From: JBAYHN01 sp041666125
GTDB taxonomy: Bacteria > Patescibacteriota > Gracilibacteria > UBA1369 > UM-FILTER-53-11
Reading direction: 5' to 3'
DNA length: 11,891 nucleotides
Assembly (NCBI GenBank): GCA_041666125.1
Contig: JBAYHN010000042.1
Coordinates: 1 to 11,891 of the forward strand
Position numbers and translations under genes: made by a program. Positions 5,103 to 11,891 of this stretch are shown in pieces. The notes under the pieces were generated by a model that searched no databases, had not been told where the DNA came from, and saw nothing but the letters and a program-made list of their open reading frames with translations. The first letter of the stretch is position 1. Every line of letters starts with the position of its first letter.

Positions 5103-6341
5103 ATGGCAAAATTTAAACTTATTGCTGGATTAGACATCGGCTCATCAAAAATCCGTACGGTTGTTGGAACCATTGATGAAAAGTCCCAAATGCCAAATGT
5201 AATTGGTGTTGGTCTCGCTCCGTCTATGGGTCTTCGAAAAGGACAAGTTATAGACGTTGAAGAAACAATTAATAATATTACCGCTTCGCTGGAAGATGCT
5301 GAACGCATGGCAGGGGAGCCGGTCAATCATGTGCTTCTTGGCATTTCGGGGAACCACATAGAATCGTTTAATAGCAAAGGCGTTATCGCTATTTCAAGTC
5401 CTGGCAGCGAAATCGCAGAAGATGACATCGATCGCGTGTTGGAGGCTGCGCAGGCCGTTGCAATTCCAAATAACCGCAGAATTTTACGTATCATTCCAAA
5501 GTCTTTCACGGTTGATGAACAAAAAGGAATTAAATACCCGGTTGGCATGACAGGCATTCGCCTGGAAGTTGATGCTCACATTGTTACAGGCATGGTTCCG
5601 GCCGTTCGCAATATCGAAAAATGCGTATTGCAAGCTGGCGTGGATATTCAAGATGTTATTCCAAGCGCTCTCGCTTCTTGCGAGGCTGTGCTTTCTAAGA
5701 GACAAAAAGAATTGGGCGTTGTTGTTGTTGATATTGGTTCCGGCGGAACTTCTGTTTCTGTGTTTGAAGAAGGTACTATTTTGCACACAGCCGTAATCCC
5801 GGTTGGTGGAGAAAATGTTACAAACGACATTGCAATTGGACTTAGAACTTCTGTAGATACTGCCGAGAAAATTAAAATTGAATATGGTTCCTGCATTCCA
5901 AACGAGGTGAATGACAGAGAGACTATCGATTTAAGCAGTTTCAGCAAAATTGATATGCAAAAGATTTCCAAGAGAAATCTTGTTGAAATTATTGAGGCTC
6001 GATATAGCGAGATTTTTATGCTCGTTAAAGAAGAGCTTTCAAAAATTCACAGGGATGGCATGTTACCGGCTGGCGTTGTGCTAACTGGTGCTGCTGTAAA
6101 AATTCCTGGCATTATTGATTTGGCGCGTGAAACCCTGAATCTTCCTGTCCAAATTGGTTTCCCTCAGAATTTCGAGGGAGTTGTGGACAAGATCGAAGAT
6201 CCTGCTTATGCAACTGCGATCGGCTTGCTCATTTGGGGCAGCCGCTTTGAAGGACGTCCGTTTAGCCTGGGCCTGAAAGGTTTAAATCTTAAGAAAACCT
6301 TTTCGGGAATCAAGAACTGGGCCAAGCAGCTACTTCCGTAG
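5103..6341 (+). CDS. ftsA: Cell division protein FtsA
   Basis: FtsA is the actin-like ATPase that tethers FtsZ filaments to the membrane at the division site. The 412-residue length is typical. Nucleotide-binding motifs are in place: phosphate-1 GLDIGSSK (9-16), phosphate-2 VVDIGSGGTSVSVFEEG (208-224), and the adenosine motif GVVLTGAAVKIPG (324-336). The FtsA-specific 1C/SHS2 domain spans roughly 85-165 (NHIESFNSKGVIAI to VDAHIVTG). The C-terminus ends in a basic amphipathic helix (LKKTFSGIKNWAKQLL, 396-411), the expected membrane-targeting sequence. ATG 5103 has no Shine-Dalgarno site. ftsZ follows after 41 nt in the classic order; other division-cluster genes such as ftsQ and murC are absent. 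Confidence 0.97.
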   Translation: MAKFKLIAGLDIGSSKIRTVVGTIDEKSQMPNVIGVGLAPSMGLRKGQVIDVEETINNITASLEDAERMAGEPVNHVLLGISGNHIESFNSKGVIAISSPGSEIAEDDIDRVLEAAQAVAIPNNRRILRIIPKSFTVDEQKGIKYPVGMTGIRLEVDAHIVTGMVPAVRNIEKCVLQAGVDIQDVIPSALASCEAVLSKRQKELGVVVVDIGSGGTSVSVFEEGTILHTAVIPVGGENVTNDIAIGLRTSVDTAEKIKIEYGSCIPNEVNDRETIDLSSFSKIDMQKISKRNLVEIIEARYSEIFMLVKEELSKIHRDGMLPAGVVLTGAAVKIPGIIDLARETLNLPVQIGFPQNFEGVVDKIEDPAYATAIGLLIWGSRFEGRPFSLGLKGLNLKKTFSGIKNWAKQLLP

Positions 6342-6382
6342 TTCTTTTATTAAATTCTATTTTCTAATTTTCTACATCTTTT

Positions 6383-7609
6383 ATGGACCAATCAAATCAG
6401 GGCACACATTCTTCGGGTCAGGGATCGTTCGGATCGGGACAAGGATCCCTTCGAAGTTTGTTTGCTGGCAAAACTTCTACTTTCAAAAAAAGACCATTGG
6501 CTTCTGTGGAAATGATTACCCCTGAGGTAAGCCCAGTAGCTGCATTGAAAGTTATCGGTGTTGGTGGTGGTGGTTGCAATGCTGTATCTCGCATGATGAA
6601 ATCCGGAGTTAAGGGAATTGAATTCATCGCGATGAATACGGATGCTCAATCTCTTTATCACTGTGAGGCTCCGCTCAAAATTAACGTCGGAAAGGCTACA
6701 ACTCGCGGACTTGGCGCAGGTGCAAACCCGGATATCGGCAGACAATCCGCAGAAGAGAGTTCTGAGGAAATCAAGGCCGCAATACAAGGTTCCGACATGG
6801 TTTTCATTACATGCGGACTTGGTGGAGGAACTGGAACTGGTGGAGCTCCAATCGTTGCAGAAATTGCAAAAGAACTTGGTATTTTGACAGTCGCCGTTGT
6901 TACAAAACCATTCTCTTTCGAGGGAATGAAACGAAAACAACAAGGAGAAGATGGCTTGGAAAATCTACGCGGAAAAGTTGATACACTTATTACAATTCCA
7001 AACGACAGAATTCTTTCCATTATTGATAAAAAGACTCCACTAGTTGAAGCATTCGCCGTCGTTGATGATGTTCTAAGACAAGGTGTTCAGGGCATTGCCG
7101 ACATAATCACGGTTCATGGAATGATCAACGTAGACTTTGCCGATGTACGCACTGTTATGCAAAATGCTGGTTCCGCACTTATGGGAATTGGTTATGGTGC
7201 AGGCGAAAACCGCGCTTCGGATGCCGCTCATGCTGCAATCGAAAGCCCACTTTTGGAAATGGATATTGGTGGAGCAAAAGGTATTTTGTTCAATGTTACA
7301 GGTGGAAATGACCTTTCTATGTTCGAAGTTGATGAAGCTGCAAGAATTATTACAGAAGCTGCCGATCCGGATGCAACTATTATCTTTGGCGCTGTAGTTA
7401 ATGATTCTTATACAGGTGAAATCAAGGTTACTGTTATTGCAACTGGTTTTGATGACAGCCGCCGCGAGAAACCTTCCTTCTTCCAACGTGAACATGCCGG
7501 ACTTTCTCAATCATCATCGTCTTCGTCCTCTTCTCAACAACCAATGCAAAACAAGCCTACAGAAAGTGAATTTGATATTCCTGCCTTTATCCGCAAGAAA
7601 GTAGGATAA
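6383..7609 (+). CDS. ftsZ: Cell division protein FtsZ
   Basis: FtsZ is the tubulin-like GTPase that polymerises into the division ring. The 408-residue protein has the nucleotide-binding start LKVIGVGGGGCNAV (55-68), MNTDAQSL (84-91), the tubulin signature GGGTGTG (147-153), the TIPNDRIL region (204-211), and the catalytic T7 loop NVDFADVR (249-256). The conserved C-terminal peptide EFDIPAFIRKK (396-406) is the expected binding site for FtsA, encoded just upstream. Two features stand out: an N-terminal extension of about 54 residues, rich in Gly, Ser and Gln, before the core (about a dozen in E. coli), and a short linker containing eight consecutive serines (377-384). ATG 6383 is the only good start, without a Shine-Dalgarno site. 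Probably co-transcribed with ftsA. Confidence 0.98.
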   Translation: MDQSNQGTHSSGQGSFGSGQGSLRSLFAGKTSTFKKRPLASVEMITPEVSPVAALKVIGVGGGGCNAVSRMMKSGVKGIEFIAMNTDAQSLYHCEAPLKINVGKATTRGLGAGANPDIGRQSAEESSEEIKAAIQGSDMVFITCGLGGGTGTGGAPIVAEIAKELGILTVAVVTKPFSFEGMKRKQQGEDGLENLRGKVDTLITIPNDRILSIIDKKTPLVEAFAVVDDVLRQGVQGIADIITVHGMINVDFADVRTVMQNAGSALMGIGYGAGENRASDAAHAAIESPLLEMDIGGAKGILFNVTGGNDLSMFEVDEAARIITEAADPDATIIFGAVVNDSYTGEIKVTVIATGFDDSRREKPSFFQREHAGLSQSSSSSSSSQQPMQNKPTESEFDIPAFIRKKVG

Positions 7610-7617
7610 AAGTAGGG

Positions 7618-7623
7618 TAAAAT
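7618..7623 (+). promoter_or_regulatory. Putative -10 box TAAAAT for the FemAB-family gene
   Basis: TAAAAT (five of six) ends 6 nt before the GTG at 7630, so the transcript would start on the start codon. It lies 8 nt after the ftsZ stop and could give the gene expression independent of ftsAZ. No clear -35 is visible. Confidence 0.38.
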
Positions 7624-7629
7624 GAAAGC

Positions 7630-8616
7630 GTGATAAAAGAGAGTCTTTACGAAAAATTCGTTAGTACACACCCGGCTGGGAATTTCTTCCAGTCTTTGGT
7701 GTTTGCTAAGTTCCAGGAAAAAATTCCATATCGCGGTAAAGCGTGGACGATTTTGGAAGGTGAGGGGACTGCGCAGTCTAGCTGCTTGGCTATCCGCCAA
7801 AAGCTTCCGCTTGGCTTCTGCAAGCTCTGGGTGCCATATGGTCCAATTGAGTTTAATGAGAAAATTTTTGCTGAACTTTTAAAAATTTCCAAAGGAACGC
7901 GTGCAATTTTTGCACGAATTGAGCCGGGCCTGGGCTGGCTTCCGGAATTTACAACGCGTTTAAAAAGCGATTGGAATATTGTCCCTACTCAAAAACGCTA
8001 TACCCCGCAGCACACTTTAATTTTGGATTTAAATAAAACCGAGGACGAAATTTTGGCTCAAATGAAGCCAAAAGGCAGGTACAACATTAAAATTGCCGAA
8101 AAGCATGACATTAAAATTAAAGAATTTTTTGGCTGGGATGCTTCGGCGGCAAAAGATTTTGCTGCGTTCCATGACATTTTAAAAGAAACCAGCGCACGAG
8201 ATGGTTTTGGCGTTCACCCTCAAATGTTTTATCAAAACTTGCTGGAAACTTTTGGCAAACAAAGCTCCTCTCTGTTTTTGGCTTACTATAAAGGTAAAGT
8301 GGTCGCTGGCTTAATCGCGATTTTTTATAAAGATTTCGCCACATATTATTACGGCGGCTCGGATTATGCGCATCGCAATTTTATGGCGCCTTACCTTTTG
8401 CAATGGCACGCAATACTTTCTGCAAAAAAGCGCGGCATGAATTATTATGATTTTTTGGGAATTGCGCCAGATGATTCGAAACCTCACGATCTTTCCGGCG
8501 TGACTCAATTTAAAAAGAAATTTGGCGGTCGCCAAGTGGCATATCCCGAAGCCTTTGACCTGGTATTTAGGCCGACGTGGTACAAAATCTTAAGTTCGAT
8601 AAAGAAACTCCATTAA
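7630..8616 (+). CDS. FemAB-family peptidoglycan bridge-forming aminoacyltransferase
   Basis: FemAB/FemX enzymes use aminoacyl-tRNA to add amino acids to the peptidoglycan stem peptide, building the interpeptide bridge on lipid-linked precursors at the inner membrane face. The 328-residue product has the paired GNAT-like organisation: an N-terminal half with GNFFQSLVFAKFQE (17-30) and LWVPYGPIEF (66-75), the MKPKGRYNIKIAEK block (145-158), and a C-terminal half with YYYGGSD (239-245), APYLLQWHAILSAKKRG (253-269), YYDFLGIAP (272-280) and LSGVTQFKKKFGG (288-300). A coiled-coil arm as in FemA is not obvious, closer to FemX. The added amino acid cannot be predicted. The GTG start, 20 nt after ftsZ, has no Shine-Dalgarno site. 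Proximity to ftsAZ links it to septal wall synthesis. Its TAA overlaps the deformylase stop on the other strand. Confidence 0.88.
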   Translation: MIKESLYEKFVSTHPAGNFFQSLVFAKFQEKIPYRGKAWTILEGEGTAQSSCLAIRQKLPLGFCKLWVPYGPIEFNEKIFAELLKISKGTRAIFARIEPGLGWLPEFTTRLKSDWNIVPTQKRYTPQHTLILDLNKTEDEILAQMKPKGRYNIKIAEKHDIKIKEFFGWDASAAKDFAAFHDILKETSARDGFGVHPQMFYQNLLETFGKQSSSLFLAYYKGKVVAGLIAIFYKDFATYYYGGSDYAHRNFMAPYLLQWHAILSAKKRGMNYYDFLGIAPDDSKPHDLSGVTQFKKKFGGRQVAYPEAFDLVFRPTWYKILSSIKKLH

Positions 8617-9113
8617 CCCTTTATCTCTCTTTCTATTGCCGCCGGACTTAAATCCGACTCCATTCTGTCCACCATCAAAATCCCATCCAAGTGGTCGATT
8701 TCGTGCTGAATAACTCGCGCATTCATGCTGTGCAAATTTAAAACGTGCTCTTCGAAATGCAGATTGCGATATTTTACCGTTATTTCCGCTGCGCGCTTTA
8801 CCGGCACAAACTTTTTTGGAATACTCAGACATCCTTCTTCGGCGCATACCATTTTCTCCGACACCTTTAAAATTTCCGGATTTATCATTGGAACTATCAT
8901 TTCATTTTTAGTCTGAAAATTCATTCTAACTACAATCATTCTCAAATTTACACCAATTTGCGGAGCAGCGAGCCCGAGCCCATCACCAATCATCATGGTA
9001 TCCATCATGTCCACCGCCAACTTTTTAATTTCCTTGTTTGCTTTTTTAATCGGCTTGGATTTTTTTCGCAAAGTCTCGTTATCTACGCCGGTCAAAATAT
9101 TTAAGGTTGCCAT
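8613..9113 (-). CDS. def: Peptide deformylase
   Basis: This metalloenzyme removes the N-terminal formyl group from nascent proteins at the ribosome. All three family motifs are intact in the 166-residue protein: motif I GLGLAAPQIG (45-54), motif II EGCLS (93-97, with metal ligand C95), and motif III HEIDH (137-141, with H137 and H141 as ligands and E138 catalytic). Length is normal. The ATG at 9113 follows an extended -10 by 8 nt and has no Shine-Dalgarno site. It lies 42 nt downstream of prfB on the same strand, a pairing of two translation genes. Its 3' end overlaps the end of the FemAB-family gene by 3 nt in a convergent arrangement. Confidence 0.97.
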   Translation of the reverse strand: MATLNILTGVDNETLRKKSKPIKKANKEIKKLAVDMMDTMMIGDGLGLAAPQIGVNLRMIVVRMNFQTKNEMIVPMINPEILKVSEKMVCAEEGCLSIPKKFVPVKRAAEITVKYRNLHFEEHVLNLHSMNARVIQHEIDHLDGILMVDRMESDLSPAAIEREIKG

Positions 9114-9121
9114 ACATCAAA

Positions 9122-9130
9122 ATTATACCA
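9122..9130 (-). promoter_or_regulatory. Extended -10 promoter element for def
   Basis: On the minus strand this reads TGGTATAAT, a perfect extended -10. The hexamer ends 8 nt before the def ATG, predicting a leader of 0-2 nt. It indicates that def can be expressed separately from prfB. Confidence 0.55.
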
Positions 9131-9155
9131 GATTTTTTGGTCTAAGGACAGCCAT

Positions 9156-10271
9156 TTAAGCCGTCTTTTCCTTTTTTTTCTTTTCCATCCATTCGATTTC
9201 GGCTTCTATAAAACCTTCCAAATCTCCATCCAAAACTTTGTCTGTTTGCGAAGTTTCATAGTCCGTTCGATGATCTTTTACCATTGTATATGGATGCAAA
9301 ACATATGAGCGGATTTGATTTCCCCACGACATTTCCACTTTTTTGCCTTTTATATCTTTCATTTCTTTTGAATATTCTTCTTCGCGAATTTGTGCGAGTT
9401 TTGACTGCAAAATTTTCATGGCACGTTCGCGATTTTGAATTTGGCTTCGCTCGTTTTGGCAACTCACCACAATTCCGGTTGGAATGTGAGTTAGGCGAAC
9501 CGCAGAACTAACTTTATTTACATTTTGACCACCTGCACCGCCGGAGCGGAATGTATCCATCTTTATTTCTTCGGGATTTATTTCCACCTCCGTGTCTTGT
9601 GGCACTTCCGGCATAATTTCTATTAACGCGAAGGAAGTTTCTCTGGAATGCTTGGAATTAAACGGAGAAATTCTCACCAGTCTGTGAACCCCGTTTTCGC
9701 CCTTCATGTAGCCATAAGCATACATTCCGGAAATTTGAACCGTCGCGCTTTTTAGCCCAACTTCTTCGCCCTGTGATTCATCTAATACTTCCACGGTATA
9801 TCCGCGACGTTCGGCATATCTCATATACATTCTAAGCAAAACTTGCGCCCAGTCTTGTGCATCTTTGCCGCCCGTTCCAGCATGTACTGCCAAAATCACA
9901 TTATTTTGATCATATTTCCCGGAGAAAAATGATTCTCGATTTAATTTTTCAAAACTTTTTTCCAGAGAGGCCACCATTTCGCGAAATTCCTTTGCGCCTT
10001 TTGGGTCTTCTTCCGGCTTCATTGTCGGCAAAAGTGCAGTTAGTTCATCCACGTCGCGTTTTGCATCTTCCCAATCTTTTACCAAGGTCTGTGTGTGGCT
10101 TAACTCTTGATTAATCGATTTTGCATGATTTTGATTGCTCCAAAATTCCGGCGCACTGGTGATTTCTTCCAGTTCCTGTATCCGCTTTTTTAATCTTGGA
10201 ATATCCAAACAGTCCAGCCCGCGGAGTATTAGGCGATTTAGTTCTTCTAGCTTTGGTTTAAGTTCTTGCAT
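9156..10271 (-). CDS. prfB: Peptide chain release factor 2 (RF2)
   Basis: RF2 ends translation at UAA and UGA. The 371-residue protein has the SPF tripeptide of RF2-type stop recognition (202-204, in HRLVRISPFNSKHSRETSF) and the catalytic GGQ (247-249, in SGGAGGQNVNK), plus the N-terminal helical domain and a HAGTGGKDAQDW block (130-141). The SPF motif and the TSF that follows separate it from RF1 (PxT). The frame stays open upstream as far as 10490, but homology begins at MQELKPKLEELNRLIL, so ATG 10271 is the likely start. The region matching the E. coli programmed frameshift (LRGYL-stop-D) reads continuously as LRGLDCLD (residues 16-23) with no in-frame TGA, so that autoregulation is absent. 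Encoded just upstream of def. Confidence 0.96.
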   Translation of the reverse strand: MQELKPKLEELNRLILRGLDCLDIPRLKKRIQELEEITSAPEFWSNQNHAKSINQELSHTQTLVKDWEDAKRDVDELTALLPTMKPEEDPKGAKEFREMVASLEKSFEKLNRESFFSGKYDQNNVILAVHAGTGGKDAQDWAQVLLRMYMRYAERRGYTVEVLDESQGEEVGLKSATVQISGMYAYGYMKGENGVHRLVRISPFNSKHSRETSFALIEIMPEVPQDTEVEINPEEIKMDTFRSGGAGGQNVNKVSSAVRLTHIPTGIVVSCQNERSQIQNRERAMKILQSKLAQIREEEYSKEMKDIKGKKVEMSWGNQIRSYVLHPYTMVKDHRTDYETSQTDKVLDGDLEGFIEAEIEWMEKKKKEKTA

Positions 10272-10303
10272 GGACTTAAGGATACATTTAATGTGTGATA
10301 TTG

Positions 10304-10325
10304 GCCAGCCCCGCTTGGGCATGGC
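10304..10325. repeat. GC-rich hairpin in the prfB-flippase divergent gap
   Basis: GCCAGCCC (10304-10311) pairs with GGGC (10317-10320) and TGGC (10322-10325), giving eight base pairs around a 5-nt CGCTT loop with a single bulged A at 10321. It lies 33 nt upstream of the prfB start and 65 nt upstream of the flippase start. Neither side has a T-run, so it is not an intrinsic terminator. It could be a regulator site or an RNA leader element; function unknown. Confidence 0.5.
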
Positions 10326-10389
10326 ACTCGCCTTAGCTCGACAATTGTTCTTCGTCGCCGATTTCTGTACCCTATCCCCTGTACATATT

Positions 10390-11891
10390 ATGTCTCTCGC
10401 AAGAAAAATCTTTTCGAACACCGCTTGGCAGGTTATAGGGAAAGGTGTAACCGCTGTTCTTGGCATTATTAGTGTGAAGTTCATTACCAATTATCTTTCG
10501 CCTTCCACCTATGGCGAATATACGACTATTTATGATTACACTGCGCTTTTTGCGATAGTTGCGGACTTTGGGCTTTTTACAATTGCCGTGCGCGAGATGG
10601 CGCTTGGTGGCGAGAAGGGGATTGTTAAAAAAATCGTGAATAATGTTTTGTCGTTGCGTTTGGTTTTGGCGGTTTCGGCTCTTGGGCTTGGCACTTTGGC
10701 CGCGGCGCTTATTCCCGCTTATAAAGGCAGTCATATTCCATTTGGTGTTTTGATTGTTTCTATCGCGACAATAATTACGCTTATTGCGGGCACCATGTCT
10801 TCTGTCCTTCAATATTATTTAAAAATGGTGTGGGCTTCGGTGGCTTTAACAATCGGAAAAATAGTAACTGTCGCCTATATTCTTGTGGTTATTATTTATA
10901 TTTTCCCAAAGGATCCAAATGCCGGATTTCCTCATCTGCTTTTTGCGTGGATCGTTGGCGGACTTGTGACAATTTTAATTACATATATTGCATCGAGCAG
11001 AAATATAAAAATTGCTTTTGAATTTGATTTTTCTTTTTGGAAAACCGTGCTTTTGAAAGCTCTGCCATATGGACTCGCACTTGTGCTTGGCACCATTTAT
11101 TTCCGCATGGGAACGGTTATGCTTTCACTGTTTAATTTAAAAACCGATGCGGGTTATTATGGCGTGCCGCTGCGATTTCTGGAAATTCTACAAATTGTGC
11201 CGCATTATTTTATGAATTCCGTTTTGCCTATTTTGACAGTTAGTTTGCGTGAAGGTTCCGAGCGAACTTCTCGCATTTTAAAATATTCAATTAATTCTTT
11301 GGCTGCGTTGGCTTTTCCAATTTTTGTCGGTGGTTATATTTTAGCGTGGCCGTTAACTGCGGCAGTTAGCAGCCCTGATTTTTTAACGCATCGCGTTGGC
11401 GATAGTGTTTTTTATGGTTCCGATATGGCCTTAAAAATCCTTCTTGCCGCGATGGTTTTTACATATATTCACGTTGTTTTAAATTACGCGATTGTGGCTA
11501 TGGGCCGCCAAGCTGAGCTGTTTTGGATAAATGGATTTATTGTGATTTTAAATGTTTCCATGAATTTATTTCTTGTGCCGAGATATGGATTTATTGGCGC
11601 TGCGGTTGCGGCGGTATCTTCGGAAGTTGTTATGCTTATTTTGCTTCTTTCTCGCGTGGTTCCTCGCATTAAAAATATTTTTGATTTTCCGTTTTTATTA
11701 AAAACTGTTTTCTCTTCAGTCGTGATGGGCGGTGTTTTATTTTTAATTTCCGATTATTTTAATCAATTATTATTTTCCAAGAGTCTGCTTGTACTCGTGC
11801 CTATTGGAGGGCTTGTTTTTGCCGTTTGCATGATTGCCACGCGTGCGCTTACAAAAGAAATGTTGGCACTAATAAAAAAGTCCGAACCGCC
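10390..11891 (+). CDS. Polysaccharide flippase, MOP superfamily (Wzx-like), 3' end outside window
   Basis: The frame is open from ATG 10390 to the window edge, 500 codons without a stop. The product is a very hydrophobic polytopic membrane protein with many predicted helices. The N-terminus shows the flippase pattern NTAWQVIGKGVTAVLGIISVKFIT, then YLSPSTYGEYTTIYDYTALFAIVADFGLFTIAVREMA, matching the first helices of Wzx/PST-type exporters that move lipid-linked sugars across the inner membrane. A later LVPRYGFIGAAVAAVSSEVV block is also typical. Substrate is unknown. It could serve the same surface glycan as the GT4 glycosyltransferase at the window start, though they are 9 kb apart. Divergent from prfB. 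ATG 10390 has no Shine-Dalgarno site; a weak TTGTTC (10345-10350) and TACCCT (10368-10373) pair at 17 nt may be its promoter. No catalytic residue is expected in such transporters. Confidence 0.9.
   Translation, partial: MSLARKIFSNTAWQVIGKGVTAVLGIISVKFITNYLSPSTYGEYTTIYDYTALFAIVADFGLFTIAVREMALGGEKGIVKKIVNNVLSLRLVLAVSALGLGTLAAALIPAYKGSHIPFGVLIVSIATIITLIAGTMSSVLQYYLKMVWASVALTIGKIVTVAYILVVIIYIFPKDPNAGFPHLLFAWIVGGLVTILITYIASSRNIKIAFEFDFSFWKTVLLKALPYGLALVLGTIYFRMGTVMLSLFNLKTDAGYYGVPLRFLEILQIVPHYFMNSVLPILTVSLREGSERTSRILKYSINSLAALAFPIFVGGYILAWPLTAAVSSPDFLTHRVGDSVFYGSDMALKILLAAMVFTYIHVVLNYAIVAMGRQAELFWINGFIVILNVSMNLFLVPRYGFIGAAVAAVSSEVVMLILLLSRVVPRIKNIFDFPFLLKTVFSSVVMGGVLFLISDYFNQLLFSKSLLVLVPIGGLVFAVCMIATRALTKEMLALIKKSEP

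Noticed and set aside
6392..6943. Minus-strand open frame of 183 codons opposite ftsZ
   Set aside because: It lies entirely antisense to conserved ftsZ coding sequence, and its Cys/Ser/Asn-rich translation resembles no protein family. It is a shadow frame.
7073..7510. Minus-strand open frame of 145 codons opposite the ftsZ 3' half
   Set aside because: Antisense to well-conserved ftsZ codons, with low-plausibility composition and no family resemblance.
10272..10490. In-frame upstream extension of prfB starting at 10490
   Set aside because: RF2 homology begins at 10271 and normal length is reached from there; the extension overlaps the flippase start on the other strand and resembles no RF2 N-terminus.
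10372..10812. Minus-strand open frame of 146 codons opposite the flippase start
   Set aside because: The plus strand encodes a clear flippase N-terminus here; the minus translation is Arg/Asn/Lys-rich and unrecognisable.

Overview
The window looks like a chromosomal housekeeping segment from a Candidate Phyla Radiation (Patescibacteria) bacterium, most likely of the Parcubacteria group. The basis is small, tightly packed genes, a two-helix pilin of the type IV secretion kind common in these bacteria, a free-standing 5'-3' exonuclease, a compact DciA-like protein, and FtsA/FtsZ next to a FemAB-type ligase. The taxonomic call is inference from gene content. No ribosomal RNA or confident tRNA is present. 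I found no phage, transposon, CRISPR or defence genes.

Layout: (1) 1-1872, plus strand: the 3' end of an M17 leucyl aminopeptidase, a GT4 glycosyltransferase and a DciA-like protein. (2) 1875-3027, plus: a promoter, rpsP, the KH-domain protein khpA, and a small membrane pilin. (3) 3024-3530, minus: an unrecognised small protein resembling the C-terminal half of a glycogen-synthase-like glycosyltransferase. Its stop codon overlaps the pilin stop. (4) 3631-4545, plus: the exonuclease. (5) 4546-5102: the only long gap, holding a possible structured RNA and a shuffled set of short direct repeats. (6) 5103-8616, plus: ftsA, ftsZ and a FemAB-family peptidoglycan bridge ligase. (7) 8613-10271, minus: peptide deformylase and release factor 2, converging on the FemAB gene with overlapping stops. 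(8) 10390 to the window end, plus: a polysaccharide flippase cut by the edge.

Functionally the window mixes translation (S16, KhpA, RF2, deformylase), DNA replication and repair (DciA-like protein, exonuclease), cell division (FtsA-FtsZ), and envelope building (glycosyltransferase, FemAB ligase, flippase, pilin).

The clearest unusual signal is in the gene starts. None has a good Shine-Dalgarno site. Four genes (353, 3530 minus, 3631, 7630) have a -10-like hexamer ending exactly 6 nt before the start codon, and three more have one 8-11 nt before it, which suggests leaderless transcripts. Every complete gene ends in TAA or TAG although a full RF2 is encoded. The window reads as a fairly ordinary Patescibacterial region. 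I did not find a convincing new multi-gene system.
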